This document shows, in pieces, positions 1-12,087 of a stretch of 64,000 nucleotides of DNA. The DNA lies in assembly GCF_032854445.1 (NCBI RefSeq), contig NW_027017985.1, forward strand, positions 1 through 64,000, in the 5' to 3' direction. Numbering within the stretch: the stretch's first letter is position 1; the number at the start of each line of letters is the position of its first letter. The position numbers were made by a program, and so were the translations under genes. Source of the stretch: Liolophura sinensis (Eukaryota > Mollusca > Polyplacophora > Chitonida > Chitonidae). Below the pieces are notes generated by a model, which saw nothing but the letters and a program-made list of their open reading frames with translations, searched no databases and had not been told where the DNA came from.

Positions 1-431
1 GCACCTTATAAATGTGGGTCAGTGTTTAGTTGTACTTTTTACAGCAGACTGTATCAAGTACCTTGTGTTTTTTATGTACAAATGGTGTGGTTTTTCTACA
101 CGTAGATAAAGACATTGAGATTGTCTTGGACTTAGAAGTAAGACAATTGCTGGGTGAGTTAAATGGGTTTAGCCCAAAGATTTCAGGTCTTCTGGGCTAC
201 CGAAGGGCACATAACTTATAGTCAAAAGTTGAATATAGTAATGACCAGTCGCGATTGTACAGAGTACAGTGTAGCCGATTTCAATTAACTAAAAGACCAG
301 GTAAAAATGCAAAAGTGGAAAAACTGTGCCAGTGGTGCTGGTAAGAGGCTAATCCGACGTATTTTGTGACGAGAAATCGAATGGTGCAAACCGCGTTGCT
401 CTCCGACCAATACTTTTGCCTGTAGTGACAA
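1..431 (+). repeat. Partial monomer at the left window edge (closed type)
   Basis: This is the right-hand 431 bp of a monomer cut by the window start. It carries the closed middle (ccttataaatg at 4-14, then gtttag at 24-29) and an uncommon change, gggtttagccc near 165, that breaks the usual GGGC-N3-GCCC dyad. The same change recurs at about 12252, so this partial monomer belongs to the 12,087-bp duplication. Confidence 0.95.
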
Positions 432-2078
432 TTGAATGATCATTTATGTCATAATCACGAGCACAGCAACGGCTCTTACTCCATGGAAACCAGGGAAATT
501 TGCAATTTTTCTACAGCTGCCGATGCCTGGCTCAATTCCGAATCTTTTGGCACCTTACTGAAGTGGGTCAGTGTTCAGTTGTACTTTTTACAGCAGACTG
601 TATCAAGTACCTTGTGTTTTTCATGTACAAATGGTGTGGTTTTTCTACACGTAGATAAAGACATTGAGATTGTCTTGGACTTAGAAGTAAGACAATTGCT
701 TGGTGAGTTAAATGGGCTTAGCCCAAAGATTTCAGGTCTTCTGGGCTACCGAAGGGCACATAACTTATAGTCAAAAGTTGAATATAGTAATGACCAGTAA
801 CGATTGTACAGAGTACAGTGTAGCCGATTTCAATTAACAAAAAGACCAGGCAAAAATGCAAAAGTGGAAAAACTGTTCCAGTGCTGCTGGTAACAGGCTA
901 ATCCGACGTATTTTGTAACGAGAAATCGAATGGTGCAAACCGCGTTGCTCTCCGACCAATACTTTTGGCTGTAGCGACAATTCAATGATCATTGATGTCA
1001 TAATCACGTGCCCAGCAACGGCTCTTACTCCATGGAAGCCAGGGATATTTGCAATTTTTTAACAGCTGATGATGCCTGGCCCAATTCCGCATCTTTTGGC
1101 ACCTTATAAATGTGGGTCAGTGTTTAGTTGTACTTTTTACAGCAGACTGTATCAAGTACCTTGTGTTTTTTATGTACAAATGGTGTGGTTTTTCTACACG
1201 TAGATAAAGACATTGAGATTGTCTTGGACTTAGAAGTAAGACAATTGCTGGGTGAGTTAAATGGGCTTAGCCCAAAGATTTCAGGTCTTCTGGGCTACCG
1301 AAAGGCACATAACTTATAGTCAAAAGTTGAATATAGTAATGACCAGTCGCGATTGTACAGAGTACAGTGTAGCCGGTTTCAATTAACAAAAAGACCAGGC
1401 AAAAATGCAAAAGTGGAAAAACTGTTCCAGTGCTACTAGTAAAAGGCTAATCCGACGTATTTTGTGACGAGAAATCGAATGGTGCAATCCGCGTTGCTCT
1501 CAGACCAATACTTTTGGCTGTAGTGACAATTAAATGATCATTTATGTCATAATCACGTGCACCGCAACGGCTCTTACTCCATGGAAACCGGGGAAATTTG
1601 CAATTTTTTAACAGCTGCCGATACCTGGCTCAATTCCGCATCTTTTGGCACCTTATTCATGTGGGTCTGTGGTCAGTTGTACTTTTTACAGCAGACTGTA
1701 TCAAGTACCTTGTGTTTTTTATGTACAAATGGTGTGGTTTTTCTACACGTAGATAAAGACATTGAGATTGTCTTGCACTTAGAAGTAAGACAATTGCTGG
1801 GTGAGTTAAATGGGCTTAGCCCAAAGATTTGACGTCTTCTGGGCTACCGAAGGGCACATAACTTATAGTCAAAAGTTGAATATAGTAATGACCAGTCGCG
1901 ATTGTACAGAGTACAGTGTAGCCGATTTCAATTAACAAAAAGACCAGGTAAAAATGCAAAAGTGGAAAAACTGTTCCAGTGCTGCTGGTAAGAGGCTAAT
2001 CCGACGTATTTTGTGACGAGAAATCGAATGGTGCAAACCGCGTTGCTCTCCGACCAATACTTTTGCCTGTAGTGACAA

Positions 2079-2627
2079 TTGAATGATCATTTATGTCATA
2101 ATCACGTGCACCGCAACGGCTCTTACTCCATGGAAACCGGGGAAATTTGCAATTTTTTAACAGCTGCCGACACCTGGCTCAATTCCGCATCTTTTGGCAC
2201 CTTATTCATGTGGGTCTGTGGTCAGTTGTACTTTTTACAGCAGACTGTATCAAGTACCTTGTGTTTTTTATGTACAAATGGTCTGGTTTTTCTACACGTA
2301 GATAAAGACATTGAGATTGTCTTGCACTTAGAAGTAAGACAATTGCTGGGTGAGTTAAATGGGCTTAGCCCAAAGATTTCAGGTCTTCTGGGCTACCGAA
2401 GGGCACATAACTTATAGTCAAAAGTTGAATATAGTAATGACCAGTCGCGATTGTACAGAGTACCGTGTAGCCGATTTCAATTAACAAAAAGACCAGGTAA
2501 AAATGCAAAAGTGGAAAAACTGTTCCAGTGCTGCTGGTAAGGGGCTAATCCGACGTATTTTGTGACGAGAAATCGAATGGTGCAAACCGCGTTGCTCTCC
2601 GACCAATACTTTTGGCTGTAGCGACAA
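2079..2627 (+). repeat. Representative T-type monomer (exactly 549 bp)
   Basis: In order this unit shows: three abutting dyads at 2083-2108; ccatgg at about 2129; the T-type middle at about 2201-2226; the tttttacagcag tract at about 2231; the gtgagtt motif at about 2350; the GGGC-N3-GCCC dyad at about 2360; the gtacagagtac motif at about 2451; and the CpG-rich core near 2550-2602. Its 112-codon frame is open from 2079 to 2417. It is paired with the near-identical 1530-2078. Confidence 0.9.
2083..2108. other. Block of three abutting palindromes, repeated in most monomers
   Basis: ATGATCAT (2083-2090) is a perfect palindrome. TTATGTCATAA (2091-2101) has perfect 5-bp arms around a central T. 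CACGTG (2103-2108) is a perfect palindrome and an E-box core. The block recurs at the same place in most monomers. Sub-families damage one element each: closed P monomers often read ttgatgtcataa, R monomers read ttatgccataa, and E monomers read cacgag. CACGTG is the known core of bHLH-Zip sites, and the middle dyad resembles bZIP sites. Protein binding here is not shown. Confidence 0.55.
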
Positions 2628-5600
2628 TTGAATGATCATTTATGTCATAATCACGTGCCCAGCCACGGCTCTTACTCCATGGAAACCGGGGAAATTTTGC
2701 AATTTTTCAACAGCTGCCGATGCCTGGCTCAATTCCGAATCTTTTGGCACCTTACTGAAGTGGGGTCAGTGTTCAGTTGTACTTTTTACAGCAGACTGTA
2801 TCAAGTACCTTGTGTTTTTTATGTACAAATGGTCTGGTTTTTCTACACGTAGCTAACGACATTGAGATTGTCTTCGACTTAGAAGTAAGACAATTCCTGG
2901 GTGAGTTAAATGGGCTTAGCCCAAAGATTTGACGTCTTCTGGGCTACCGAAGGGCACATAACATATAGTAAAAAGTTGAATATAGTAATGACCAGTCGCA
3001 ATGGTACATAGTACAGTGTAGCCGATTTCAATTAACAAAAAGACCAGGCAAAAATGCAAAAGTGGAAAAACTGTTCCAGTGCTGCTGGTAAGAGGCAAAT
3101 CCGACGTATTTTGTGACGAAAAATCGAATGGTGCAAACCGCGTTGCTCTCCGACCAATACTTTTGTCTGTAGTGACAATTGAATGATCATTTATGTCATA
3201 ATCACGTGCCCAGCAACGGCTCTTACTCCATGGAAACCAGGGAGATTTGCAATTTTTTAACAGCTGCCGATGCCTGGCCCAATTCCGCATCTTTTGGCAC
3301 CTTATAAATGTGGGTCAGTGTTTAGTTGTACGTTTTACAGCAGACTGTATCAAGTACCTTGTGTTTTTTATGTACAAATGGTGTGGTTTTTCTACACGTA
3401 GATAACGACATTGAGATTGTCTTGGACTTAGAAGTAAGACAATTGCTGGGTGAGTTAAATGGGCTTAGCCCAAAGATTTCAGGTCTTCTGGGCTACCGAA
3501 AGGCACATAACTTATAGTCTAAAGTTGAATATAGTAATGACCAGTCGCGATTGTACAGAGTACAGTGTAGCCGGTTTCAATTAACAAAAAGACCAGGCAA
3601 AAATGCAAAAGTGGAAAAACTGTTCCAGTGCTACTAGTAAGAGGCTAATCCGACGTATTTTGTGACGAGAAATCGAATGGTGCAATCCGCGTTGCTCTCC
3701 GACCAATACTTTTGGCTGTAGTGACAATTGAATGATCATTTATGTCATAATCACGTGCACCGCAACGGCTCTTACTCCATGGAAACCGGGGAAATTTGCA
3801 ATTTTTTAACAGCTGCCGATGCCTGGCTCAATTCCGCATCTTTTGGCATCTTACTGAAGTGGGTCAGTGTTCAGTTGTACTTTTTACAGCGGACTGTATC
3901 AAGTACCTTGTGTTTTTTATGTACAAATAATCTGGTTTTTCTACACGTAGATAAAGACATTGAGATTGTCTTGCACTTAGAAGTAAGGCAATTGCTGGGT
4001 GAGTTAAATGGGCTTTGCCCAAAGATTTCAGGTCTTCTGGGCTACCGAAGGGCACATAACTTATAGTCAAAAGTTGAATATAGTAATGACCAGTCGCGAT
4101 TGTACAGAGTACAGTGTAGCCGATTTCAATTAACTAAAAGACCAGGTAAAAATGCAAAAGTGGAAAAACTGTTCCAGTGCTGCTGGTAACAGGCTAATCC
4201 GACGTATTTTGTGACGAAAAATCGAATGGTGCAAACCGCGTTGCTCTCCGACCAATACTTTTGCCTGTAGTGACAATTGAATGATCATTTATGTCATAAT
4301 CACGTGCACAGCAACGGCTCTTACTCCATGGAAACCAGGGAAATTTGCAATTTTTCAACAGCTGCCGATGCCTGGCTCAATTCCGAATCTTTTGGCACCT
4401 TACTGAAGTGGGTCAGTGTTCAGTTGTACTTTTTACAGCAGACTGTATCAAGTACCTTGTGTTTTTCATGTACAAATGGTGTGGTTTTTCTACACGTAGA
4501 TAAAGACATTGAGATTGTCTTGCACTTAGAAGTAAGGCAATTGCTGGGTGAGTTAAATGGGCTTAGCCCAACGATTTCACGTCTTCTGGGCTACCGAAGG
4601 GCACATAACTTATAGTCAAAAGTTGAATATAGTAATGACCAGTAGCGATTGTACAGAGTACAGTGTAGCCGGTTTCAATTAACAAAAAGACCAGGCAAAA
4701 ATGCAAAAGTGGAAAAACTGTTCCAGTGCTACTAGTAAGAGGCTAATCCGACGTATTTTGTGACGAGAAATCGAATGGTGCAATCCGCGTTGCTCTCCGA
4801 CCAATACTTTTGGCTGTAGCGACAATTGAATGATCATTTATGTCATAATCACGTGCGTAGCAACGGCTCTTACTCCATGGAAACCAGGGAAATTTGCAAT
4901 TTGTCAACAGCTGCCGATGCCTGGCTCAATTCCGAATCTTTTGGCACCTTACTGAAGTGGGTCAGTGTTTAGTTGTACTTTTTACAGCAGACTGTATCAA
5001 GTACCTTGTGTTTTTTATGTACAAATGGTCTGGTTTTTCTACACGTAGATAAAGACATTGAGATTGTCTTGCACTTAGAAGTAAGGCAATTGCTGGGTGA
5101 GTTAAATGGGCTTAGCCCAAAGATTTCACGTCTTCTGGGCTACCGAAGGGCACATAACTTATAGTCAAAAGTTGAATATAGTAATGACCAGTAGCGATTG
5201 TACAGAGTACAGTGTAGCCGGTTTCAATTAACAAAAAGACCAGGTAAAAATGCAAAAGTGGAAAAACTGTTCCAGTGCTGCTGGTAAGAGGCTAATCCGA
5301 CGTATTTTGTGACGAAAAATCGAATGGTGCAAACCGCGTTGATCTCCCACCAATACTTTTGGCTGTAGCGACAATTGAATGATCATTGATGTTATAATGA
5401 CGTGCCCAGCAACGGCTCTTACTCCATGGAAACCAGGGAAATTTGCAATTTTTTAACAGCTGCCGATGCCTGGCTCAATTCCGCATCTTTTGGCACCTTA
5501 TAAATGTGGGTCAGTGTTTAGTTGTAGTTTTTACAGCAGACTGTATCAAGTACCTTGTGTTTTTTTATGTACAAATGGTCTGGTTTTTCTACACGTAGAT

Positions 5601-7023
5601 AAAGACATTGAGATTGTCCTGCACTTAGAAGTAAGACAATTGCTGGGTGAGTTAAATGGGCTTAGCCCAAAGATTTCACGTTGTCTAGGCTACCGAAGGG
5701 CACATAACATATAGTCAAAAGTTGAATATAGTAATGACCAGTCGCGATTGTACAGAGTACAGTGTAGCCGATTTCAATTAACTAAAAGACCAGGTAATAA
5801 TGCAAAAGTGGAAAAACTGTTCCAGTGCTGCTGGTAAGAGGCTAATCCGACGTATTTTGTGACGAAAAATCGAATGGTGCAAAACGCGTTGCTCTCCGAC
5901 CAATACTTTTGCCTGTAGTGACAATTGAATGATCATTTATGTCATAATCACGTGCACAGCAACGGCTCTTATTCCATGGAAACCAGGGAAATTTGCAATT
6001 TTTCGACAGCTGCCGATGCCTGGCTCAATTCCAATCTTTTGGCACCTTACTGAAGTTTGTCAGTGTTCAGTTGTACTTTTTACAGCGGACTGTATCAAGT
6101 ACCTTGTGTTTTTTTATGTACAAATGGTCTGGTTTTTCTACACGTAGATAAAGACATTGAGATTGTCTTGCACTTAGAAGTAAGACAATTGCTGGGTGAG
6201 TTAAATGGGCTTAGCCCAAAGATTTCAGGTCTTCTGGGCTACCGAAGGGCACATAACATATAGTCAAAAGTTGAATATAGTAATGACCAGTCGCGATTGT
6301 ACAGAGTACAGTGTAGCCGATTTCAATTAACTAAAAGACCAGGTAATAATGCAAAAGTGGAAAAACTGTTCCAGTGCTGCTGGTAACAGGCTAATCCGAC
6401 GTATTTTGTGACGAGAAATCGAATGGTGCAAACCGCGTTGCTCTCCGACCAATACTTTTGCCTGTAGTGACAATTGAATGATCATTTATGTCATAATCAC
6501 GTGCACAGCAACGGCTCTTATTCCATGGAAACCAGGGAAATTTGCAATTTTTCAACAGCTGCCGATACCTGGCTCAATTCCGAATCTTTTGGCACCTAAC
6601 TGAAGTGGGTTCAGTGTTCAGTTGTACTTTTTACAGCAGACTATCAAGTACCTTGTGTTTTTCACGTACAAATGGTCTGGTTTTTCTACACGTAGATAAA
6701 GACATTGAGATTGTCTTGCACTTAGAAGTAAGACAATTGCTGGGTGAGTTAAATGGGCTTAGCCCAAAGATTTCACGTCTTCTGGGCTACCGAAGGGCAC
6801 ATAACTTATAGTCAAAAGTTGAATATAGTAATGACAAGTCGCGATTGTACAGAGTACAGTGTAGCCGATTTCAATTAACAAAAAGACCAGGTAAAAATGC
6901 AAAAGTGGAAAAAACTGTTCCAGTGCTGCTGGTAAGAGGCTAATCCGACGTATTTTGTGACGAGAAATCGAATGGTGCAAACCGCGTTTGCTCTCCGACC
7001 AATACTTTTGGCTGTAGTGACAA
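2628..7023 (+). repeat. Mixed monomers, irregular order (8 units)
   Basis: Units begin at 2628, 3179, 3728, 4277, 4826, 5375, 5925 and 6474. The first has two extra bases (gaaattttgc at about 2690, tggggtcag at about 2761). The unit at 3728 is a T/open hybrid: T-type left part with the ordinary actgaagtgggtcag middle. The units at 4826 and 5375 are closed, and those at 5925 and 6474 are H-type with several small indels. I found no regular higher-order period here. Confidence 0.85.
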
Positions 7024-8190
7024 TTGAATGATCATTGATGTCATAATCACGTGTCCAGCAACGGCTCTTACTCCATGGAAACCAGGGATATTTGCAATTT
7101 TTTAACAGCTGCCGATGCCTGGCCCAATTCCGCATCTTTTGGCACCTTATAAATGTGGGTCAGTGTTTAGTTGTACTTTTTACAGCAGACTGTATCAAGT
7201 ACCTCGTGTTTTTTATGTACAAATGGTTGTGGTTTTTTCTACACGTAGATAACGACATTGAGATTGTCTTGGACTTAGAAGTAAGACAATTGCTGGGTGA
7301 GTTAAATGGGCTTAGCCCAAAGATTTCAGGTCTTCTGGGCTACCGAAAGGCACATAACTTATAGTCAAAAGTTGAATATAGTAATGACCAGTCGCGATTG
7401 TACAGAGTACAGTGTAGCCGGTTTCAATTAACAAAAAGACCAGGCAAAAATGCAAAAGTGGAAAAACTGTTCCAGTGCTACTAGTAAAAGGCTAATCCGA
7501 CGTATTTTGTGACGAGAAATCGAATGGTGCAATCCGCGTTGCTCTCAGACCAATACTTTTGGCTGTAGTGACAATTAAATGATCATTTATGTCATAATCA
7601 CGTGCACCGCAACGGCTCTTACTCCATGGAAACCGGGGAAATTTGCAATTTTTTAACAGCTGCCGATACCTGGCTCAATTCCGCATCTTTTGGCACCTTA
7701 TTCATGTGGGTCTGTGGTCAGTTGTACTTTTTACAGCAGACTGTATCAAGTACCTTGTGTTTTTTATGTACAAATGGTGTGGTTTTTCTACACGTAGATA
7801 AAGACATTGAGATTTGTCTTGCACTTAGAAGTAAGACAATTGCTGGGTGAGTTAAATGGGCTTAGCCCAAAGATTTGACGTCTTCTGGGCTACCGAAAGG
7901 GCACATAACTTATAGTCAAAAGTTGAATATAGTAATGACCAGTCGCGATTGTACAGAGTACAGTGTAGCCGATTTCAATTAACAAAAAGACCAGGTAAAA
8001 ATGCAAAAGTGGAAAAACTGTTCCAGTGCTGCTGGTAAGAGGCTAATCCGACGTATTTTGTGACGAGAAATCGAAATGGTGCAAACCGCGTTGCTCTCCG
8101 ACCAATACTTTTGCCTGTAGTGACAATTGAAATGATCATTTATGTCATAATCACGTGCACCGCAACGGCTCTTACTCCATGAAACCGGGG
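5555..8190. other. Cluster of 1-2 bp indels relative to neighbouring monomers
   Basis: Small length changes crowd here, mostly in short homopolymers. Examples are an extra T at about 5566, an extra T at about 6611, loss of GT at about 6642, an extra A at about 6911, an extra T at about 6988, an extra T at about 7227 and again in the following T run, an extra T at about 7815, an extra A at about 7898, an extra A at about 8076, an extra A at about 8131 and loss of a G at about 8181. Most of the array between 8.9 and 40 kb shows only rare indels. The cluster may be consensus error or an older, more decayed segment. Confidence 0.75.
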
Positions 8191-8675
8191 AAATTTGCAA
8201 TTTTTTAACAGCTGCCGATACCTGGCTCAATTCCGCATCTTTTGGCACCTTATTCATGTGGGTCTGTGGTCAGTTGTACTTTTTACAGCAGACTGTATCA
8301 AGTACCTTGTGTTTTTTATGTACAAATGGTCTGGTTTTTCTACACGTAGATAAAGACATTGAGATTGTCTTGCACTTAGAAGTAAGACAATTGCTGGGTG
8401 AGTTAAATGGGCTTAGCCCAAAGATTTCAGGTCTTCTGGGCTACCGAAGGGCACATAACTTATAGTCAAAAGTTGAATATAGTAATGACCAGTCGCGATT
8501 GTACAGAGTACCGTGTAGCCGATTTCAATTAACAAAAAGACCAGGCAAAAATGCAAAAGTGGAAAAACTGTTCCAGTGCTGCTGGTAAGAGGCTAATCCG
8601 ACGTATTTTGTGACGAGAAATCGAATGGTGCAAACCGCGTTGCTCTCCGACCAATACTTTTGCCTGTAGTGACAA
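7024..8675 (+). repeat. Three-monomer module P(closed)-T-T, copy 2
   Basis: The order and diagnostic variants match 981-2627: closed P monomer, then two monomers with gtgcaccgc and ccttattcatgtggg. Anchors fall at 7024, 7575 and 8127. The copy is longer than the other two because of several single-base insertions. It sits 11 monomers from each flanking copy, half the 22-monomer spacing of copies 1 and 3. Confidence 0.88.
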
Positions 8676-11600
8676 TTGAATGATCATTTATGTCATAATC
8701 ACGTGCCCAGCAACGGCTCTTACTCCATGGAAACCAGGGAAATTTGCAATTTGTCAACAGCTGCCGATGCCTGGCTCAATTCCGAATCTTTTGGCACCTT
8801 ACTGAAGTGGGTCAGTGTTCAGTTGTACTTTTTACAGCAGACTGTATCAAGTACCTTGTGTTTTTTCACGTACAAATGGTGTGGTTTTTCTACACGTAGA
8901 TAAAGAAATTGAGATTGTCTTGCACTTCGAAGTAAGGCAATTGCTGGGTGAGTTAAATGGGCTTAGCCCAAAGATTTCAGGTCTTCTGGGCTACCGAAGG
9001 GCACATAACTTATAGTCAAAAGTTGAATATAGTAATGACCAGTCACGATTGTACAGAGTACAGTGTAGCCGATTTCAATTAACAAAAAGACCAGGCAAAA
9101 ATGCAAAAGTGGAAAATCTGTCCCAGTGCTGCTGGTAACAGGCTAATCCGACGTATTTTGTGACGAGAAATCGAATGGTGCAAACCGCGTTGCTCTCCGA
9201 CCAATACTTTTGCCTGTAGTGACAATTGAATGATCATTTATGTCATAATCACGAGCACAGCAACGGCTCTTACTCCATGGAAACCAGGGAAATTTGCAAT
9301 TTTTCTACAGCTGCCGATGCCTGGCTCAATTCCGAATCTTTTGGCACCTTACTGAAGTGGGTCAGTGTTCAGTTGTACTTTTTACAGCAGACTGTATCAA
9401 GTACCTTGTGTTTTTCATGTACAAATGGTCTGGTTTTTCTACACGTAGATAAAGACATTGAGATTGTCTTGCACTTAGAAGTAAGACAATTGCTGGGTGA
9501 GTTAAATGGGCTTAGCCCAAAGATTTCAGGTCTTCTGGGCTACCGAAGGGCACATAACTTATAGTCAAAAGTTGAATATAGTAATGACCAGTAACGATTG
9601 TACAGAGTACAGTGTAGCCGATTTCAATTAACAAAAAGACCAGGCAAAAATGCAAAAGTGGAAAAACTGTTCCAGTGCTGCTGGTAAGAGGCTAATCCGA
9701 CGTATTTTGTAACGAGAAATCGAATGGTGCAAACCGCGTTGCTCTCCGACCAATACTTTTGGCTGTAGCGACAATTAAATGATCATTGATGTCATAATCA
9801 CGTGCCCAGCAACGGCTCTTACTCCATGGAAACCAGGGATATTTGCAATTTTTTAACAGCTGATGATGCCTGGCCCAATTCCGCATCTTTTGGCACCTTA
9901 TAAATGTGGGTCAGTGTTTAGTTGTACTTTTTACAGCAGACTGTATCAAGTACCTTGTGTTTTTTATGTACAAATGGTGTGGTTTTTCTACACGTAGATA
10001 AAGACATTGAGATTGTCTTGGACTTAGAAGTAAGGCAATTGCTGGGTGAGTTAAATGGGCTTAGCCCAAAGATTTCAGGTCTTCTGGGCTACCGAAGGGC
10101 ACATAACTTATAGTCAAAAGTTGAATATAGTAATGACCAGTCGCGATTGTACAGAGTACAGTGTAGCCGATTTCAATTAACAAAAAGACCAGGTAAAAAT
10201 GCAAAAGTGGAAAAACTGTTCCAGTGCTACTAGTAAGAGGCTAATCCAACGTATTTTGTGACGAGAAATCGAATGGTGCAAACCGCGTTGCTCTCCGACC
10301 AATACATTTGGCTGTAGCGACAATTGAATGATCATTTATGCCATAATCACGTGCGTAGCAACGGCTCTTACTCCATGGAAACCAGGGAAATTTGCAATTT
10401 TTCAACAGCTGCCGATGCCCGGCTTAATTACGAATCTTTTGGCACCTTACTGAAGTGGGTCAGTGTTCAGTTGTACTTTTTACAGCAGACTGTATCAAGT
10501 ACCTTGTGTTTTTCACGTACAAATGGTCTGGTTTTTCTACACGTAGTTAAAGACATTGAGATTGTCTTGCACTTCGAAGTAAGGCAATTGCTGGGTGAGT
10601 TAAATGGGCTTAGCCCAAAGATTTCAGGTCTTCTGGGCTACCGAAGGGCACATAACTTATAGTCAAAAGTTGAATATAGTAATGACCAGTCACGATTGTA
10701 CAGAGTACAGTGTGGCCGATTTCAATTAACAAAAAGACCAGGCAAAAATGCAAAAGTGGAAAATCCGTTCCAGTGCTGCTGGTAAGAGGCTAATCCGACG
10801 TATTTTGTGACGAGAAATCGAATGGTGCAAACCGCGTTGCTCTCCGACCAATACTTTTGGCTGTAGCGACAATTCAATGATCATAAATGTCATAATCACG
10901 TGCACAGCAACGGCTCTTACTCCATGGAAACCAGGGATATTTGCAATTTTTTAACAGCTGCCGATGCCTGGCCCAATTCCGCATCTTTTGGCACCTTATA
11001 AATGTGGGTCAGTGTTTAGTTGTACTTTTTACAGCAGACTGTATCAAGTACCTTGTGTTTTTTATGTACAAATGGTGTGGTTTTTCTACACGTAGATAAA
11101 GACATTGAGATTGTCTTGCACTTCGAAGTAAGGCAATTGCTGGGTGAGTTAAATGGGCTTAGCCCAAAGATTTCACGTTGTCTGGGCTACCGAAGGGCAC
11201 ATAACTTATAGTCAAAAGTTGAATATAGTAATGACCAGTCGCGATTGTACAGAGTACAGTGTAGCCGGTTTCAATTAACAAAAGACCAGGCAAAAATGCA
11301 AAAGTGGAAAAACTGTTCCAGTGCTGCTGGTAAGAGGCTAATTCGACGTATTTTGTGACGACAAATCGAATGGTGCAAACCGCGTTGCTCTCCGACCAAT
11401 ACTTTTGCCTGTAGTGACAATTGAATGATCATTTATGTCATAATCACGTGCCCAGCAACGGCTCTTATTCCATGGAAACCAGGGAAATTTGCAATTTTTC
11501 AACAGCTGCCGATACCTGGCTCAATTCCGAATCTTTTGGCACCTTACTGAAGTGGGTCAGTGTTCAGTTGTACTTTTTACAGCAGACTGTATCAAGTACC

Positions 11601-12087
11601 TTGTGTTTTTCATGTACAAATGGTGTGGTTTTTCTACACGTAGATAAAGATATTGAGATTGTCTTGCACTTCGAAGTAAGGCAATTGCTGGGTGAGTTAA
11701 ATGGGCTTAGCCCAAAGATTTGACGTCTTCTGGGCTACCGAAGGGCACATAACTTATAGTCAAAAGTTGAATATAGTAATGACCAGTCACGATTGTACAG
11801 AGTACAGTGTAGCCGATTTCAATTAACAAAAAGACCAGGCAAAAATGCAAAAGTGGAAAATCTGTTCCAGTGCTGCTGGTAAGAGGCTAATCCGACGTAT
11901 TTTGTGACGAGAAATCGAATGGTGCAAACCGCGTTGCTCTCCGACCAATACTTTTGGCTGTAGCGACAATTCAATGATCATTGATGTCATAATCACGTGC
12001 CCAGCAACGGCTCTTACTCCATGGAAACCAGGGATATTTGCAATTATTTAACAGCTGCCGATGCCTGGCCCAATTCCGCATCTTTTG
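8676..12087 (+). repeat. Mixed P, E, R and H monomers leading into the second long duplication copy
   Basis: Units begin at 8676 (P), 9226 (E), 9775 (P, closed), 10324 (R), 10873 (H, closed), 11421 (P) and 11970 (P, closed). The R unit carries ccggcttaattacgaatc, related to the ctcaattacgaatc of the 15-24 kb R monomers. The unit from 10873 is 548 bp because aacaaaaagacc has lost one A near 11281. Confidence 0.85.

Larger units (their letters stand above)
1..2611 (+). repeat. Left copy of a 12,087-bp-spaced segmental duplication
   Basis: This stretch matches 12088-14698 with no difference found by eye. Shared rare variants include gggtttagccc (about 165), gtgccagtggtgc (about 327), caattgcttgg (about 693), catggaagcc (about 1032), gccgacacc (about 2166) and gtaaggggc (about 2537). 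The match stops at about 2612, where this copy reads ggctgtagcg and the other reads gcctgtagtg. The copy runs off the left window edge, so its full length is unknown. Confidence 0.93.
981..2627 (+). repeat. Three-monomer module P(closed)-T-T, copy 1
   Basis: A P-type closed monomer (981-1529) is followed by two T-type monomers (1530-2078 and 2079-2627). The T type has gtgcaccgcaacgg, ggaaaccggggaa and a distinctive middle, ccttattcatgtggg followed by tctgtggtcag. The first T monomer has a TGA in its reading frame at about 1830 (aagatttgacg); the second does not. The same ordered trio recurs at 7024-8675 and 13068-14714. Confidence 0.9.

Noticed and set aside
4-14. TATA box (ttataaat) in closed monomers as a promoter
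   Set aside because: It is present only in one sub-family as a two-base variant of ttactgaag. No initiator, downstream gene or other support is visible.
596-816. Internal sub-repeat: gactgtatcaagtac versus gattgtacagagtac
   Set aside because: The similarity covers only about 15 bases, with an offset of 206 bp, not the 183 bp expected for a trimeric origin. It is likely chance.
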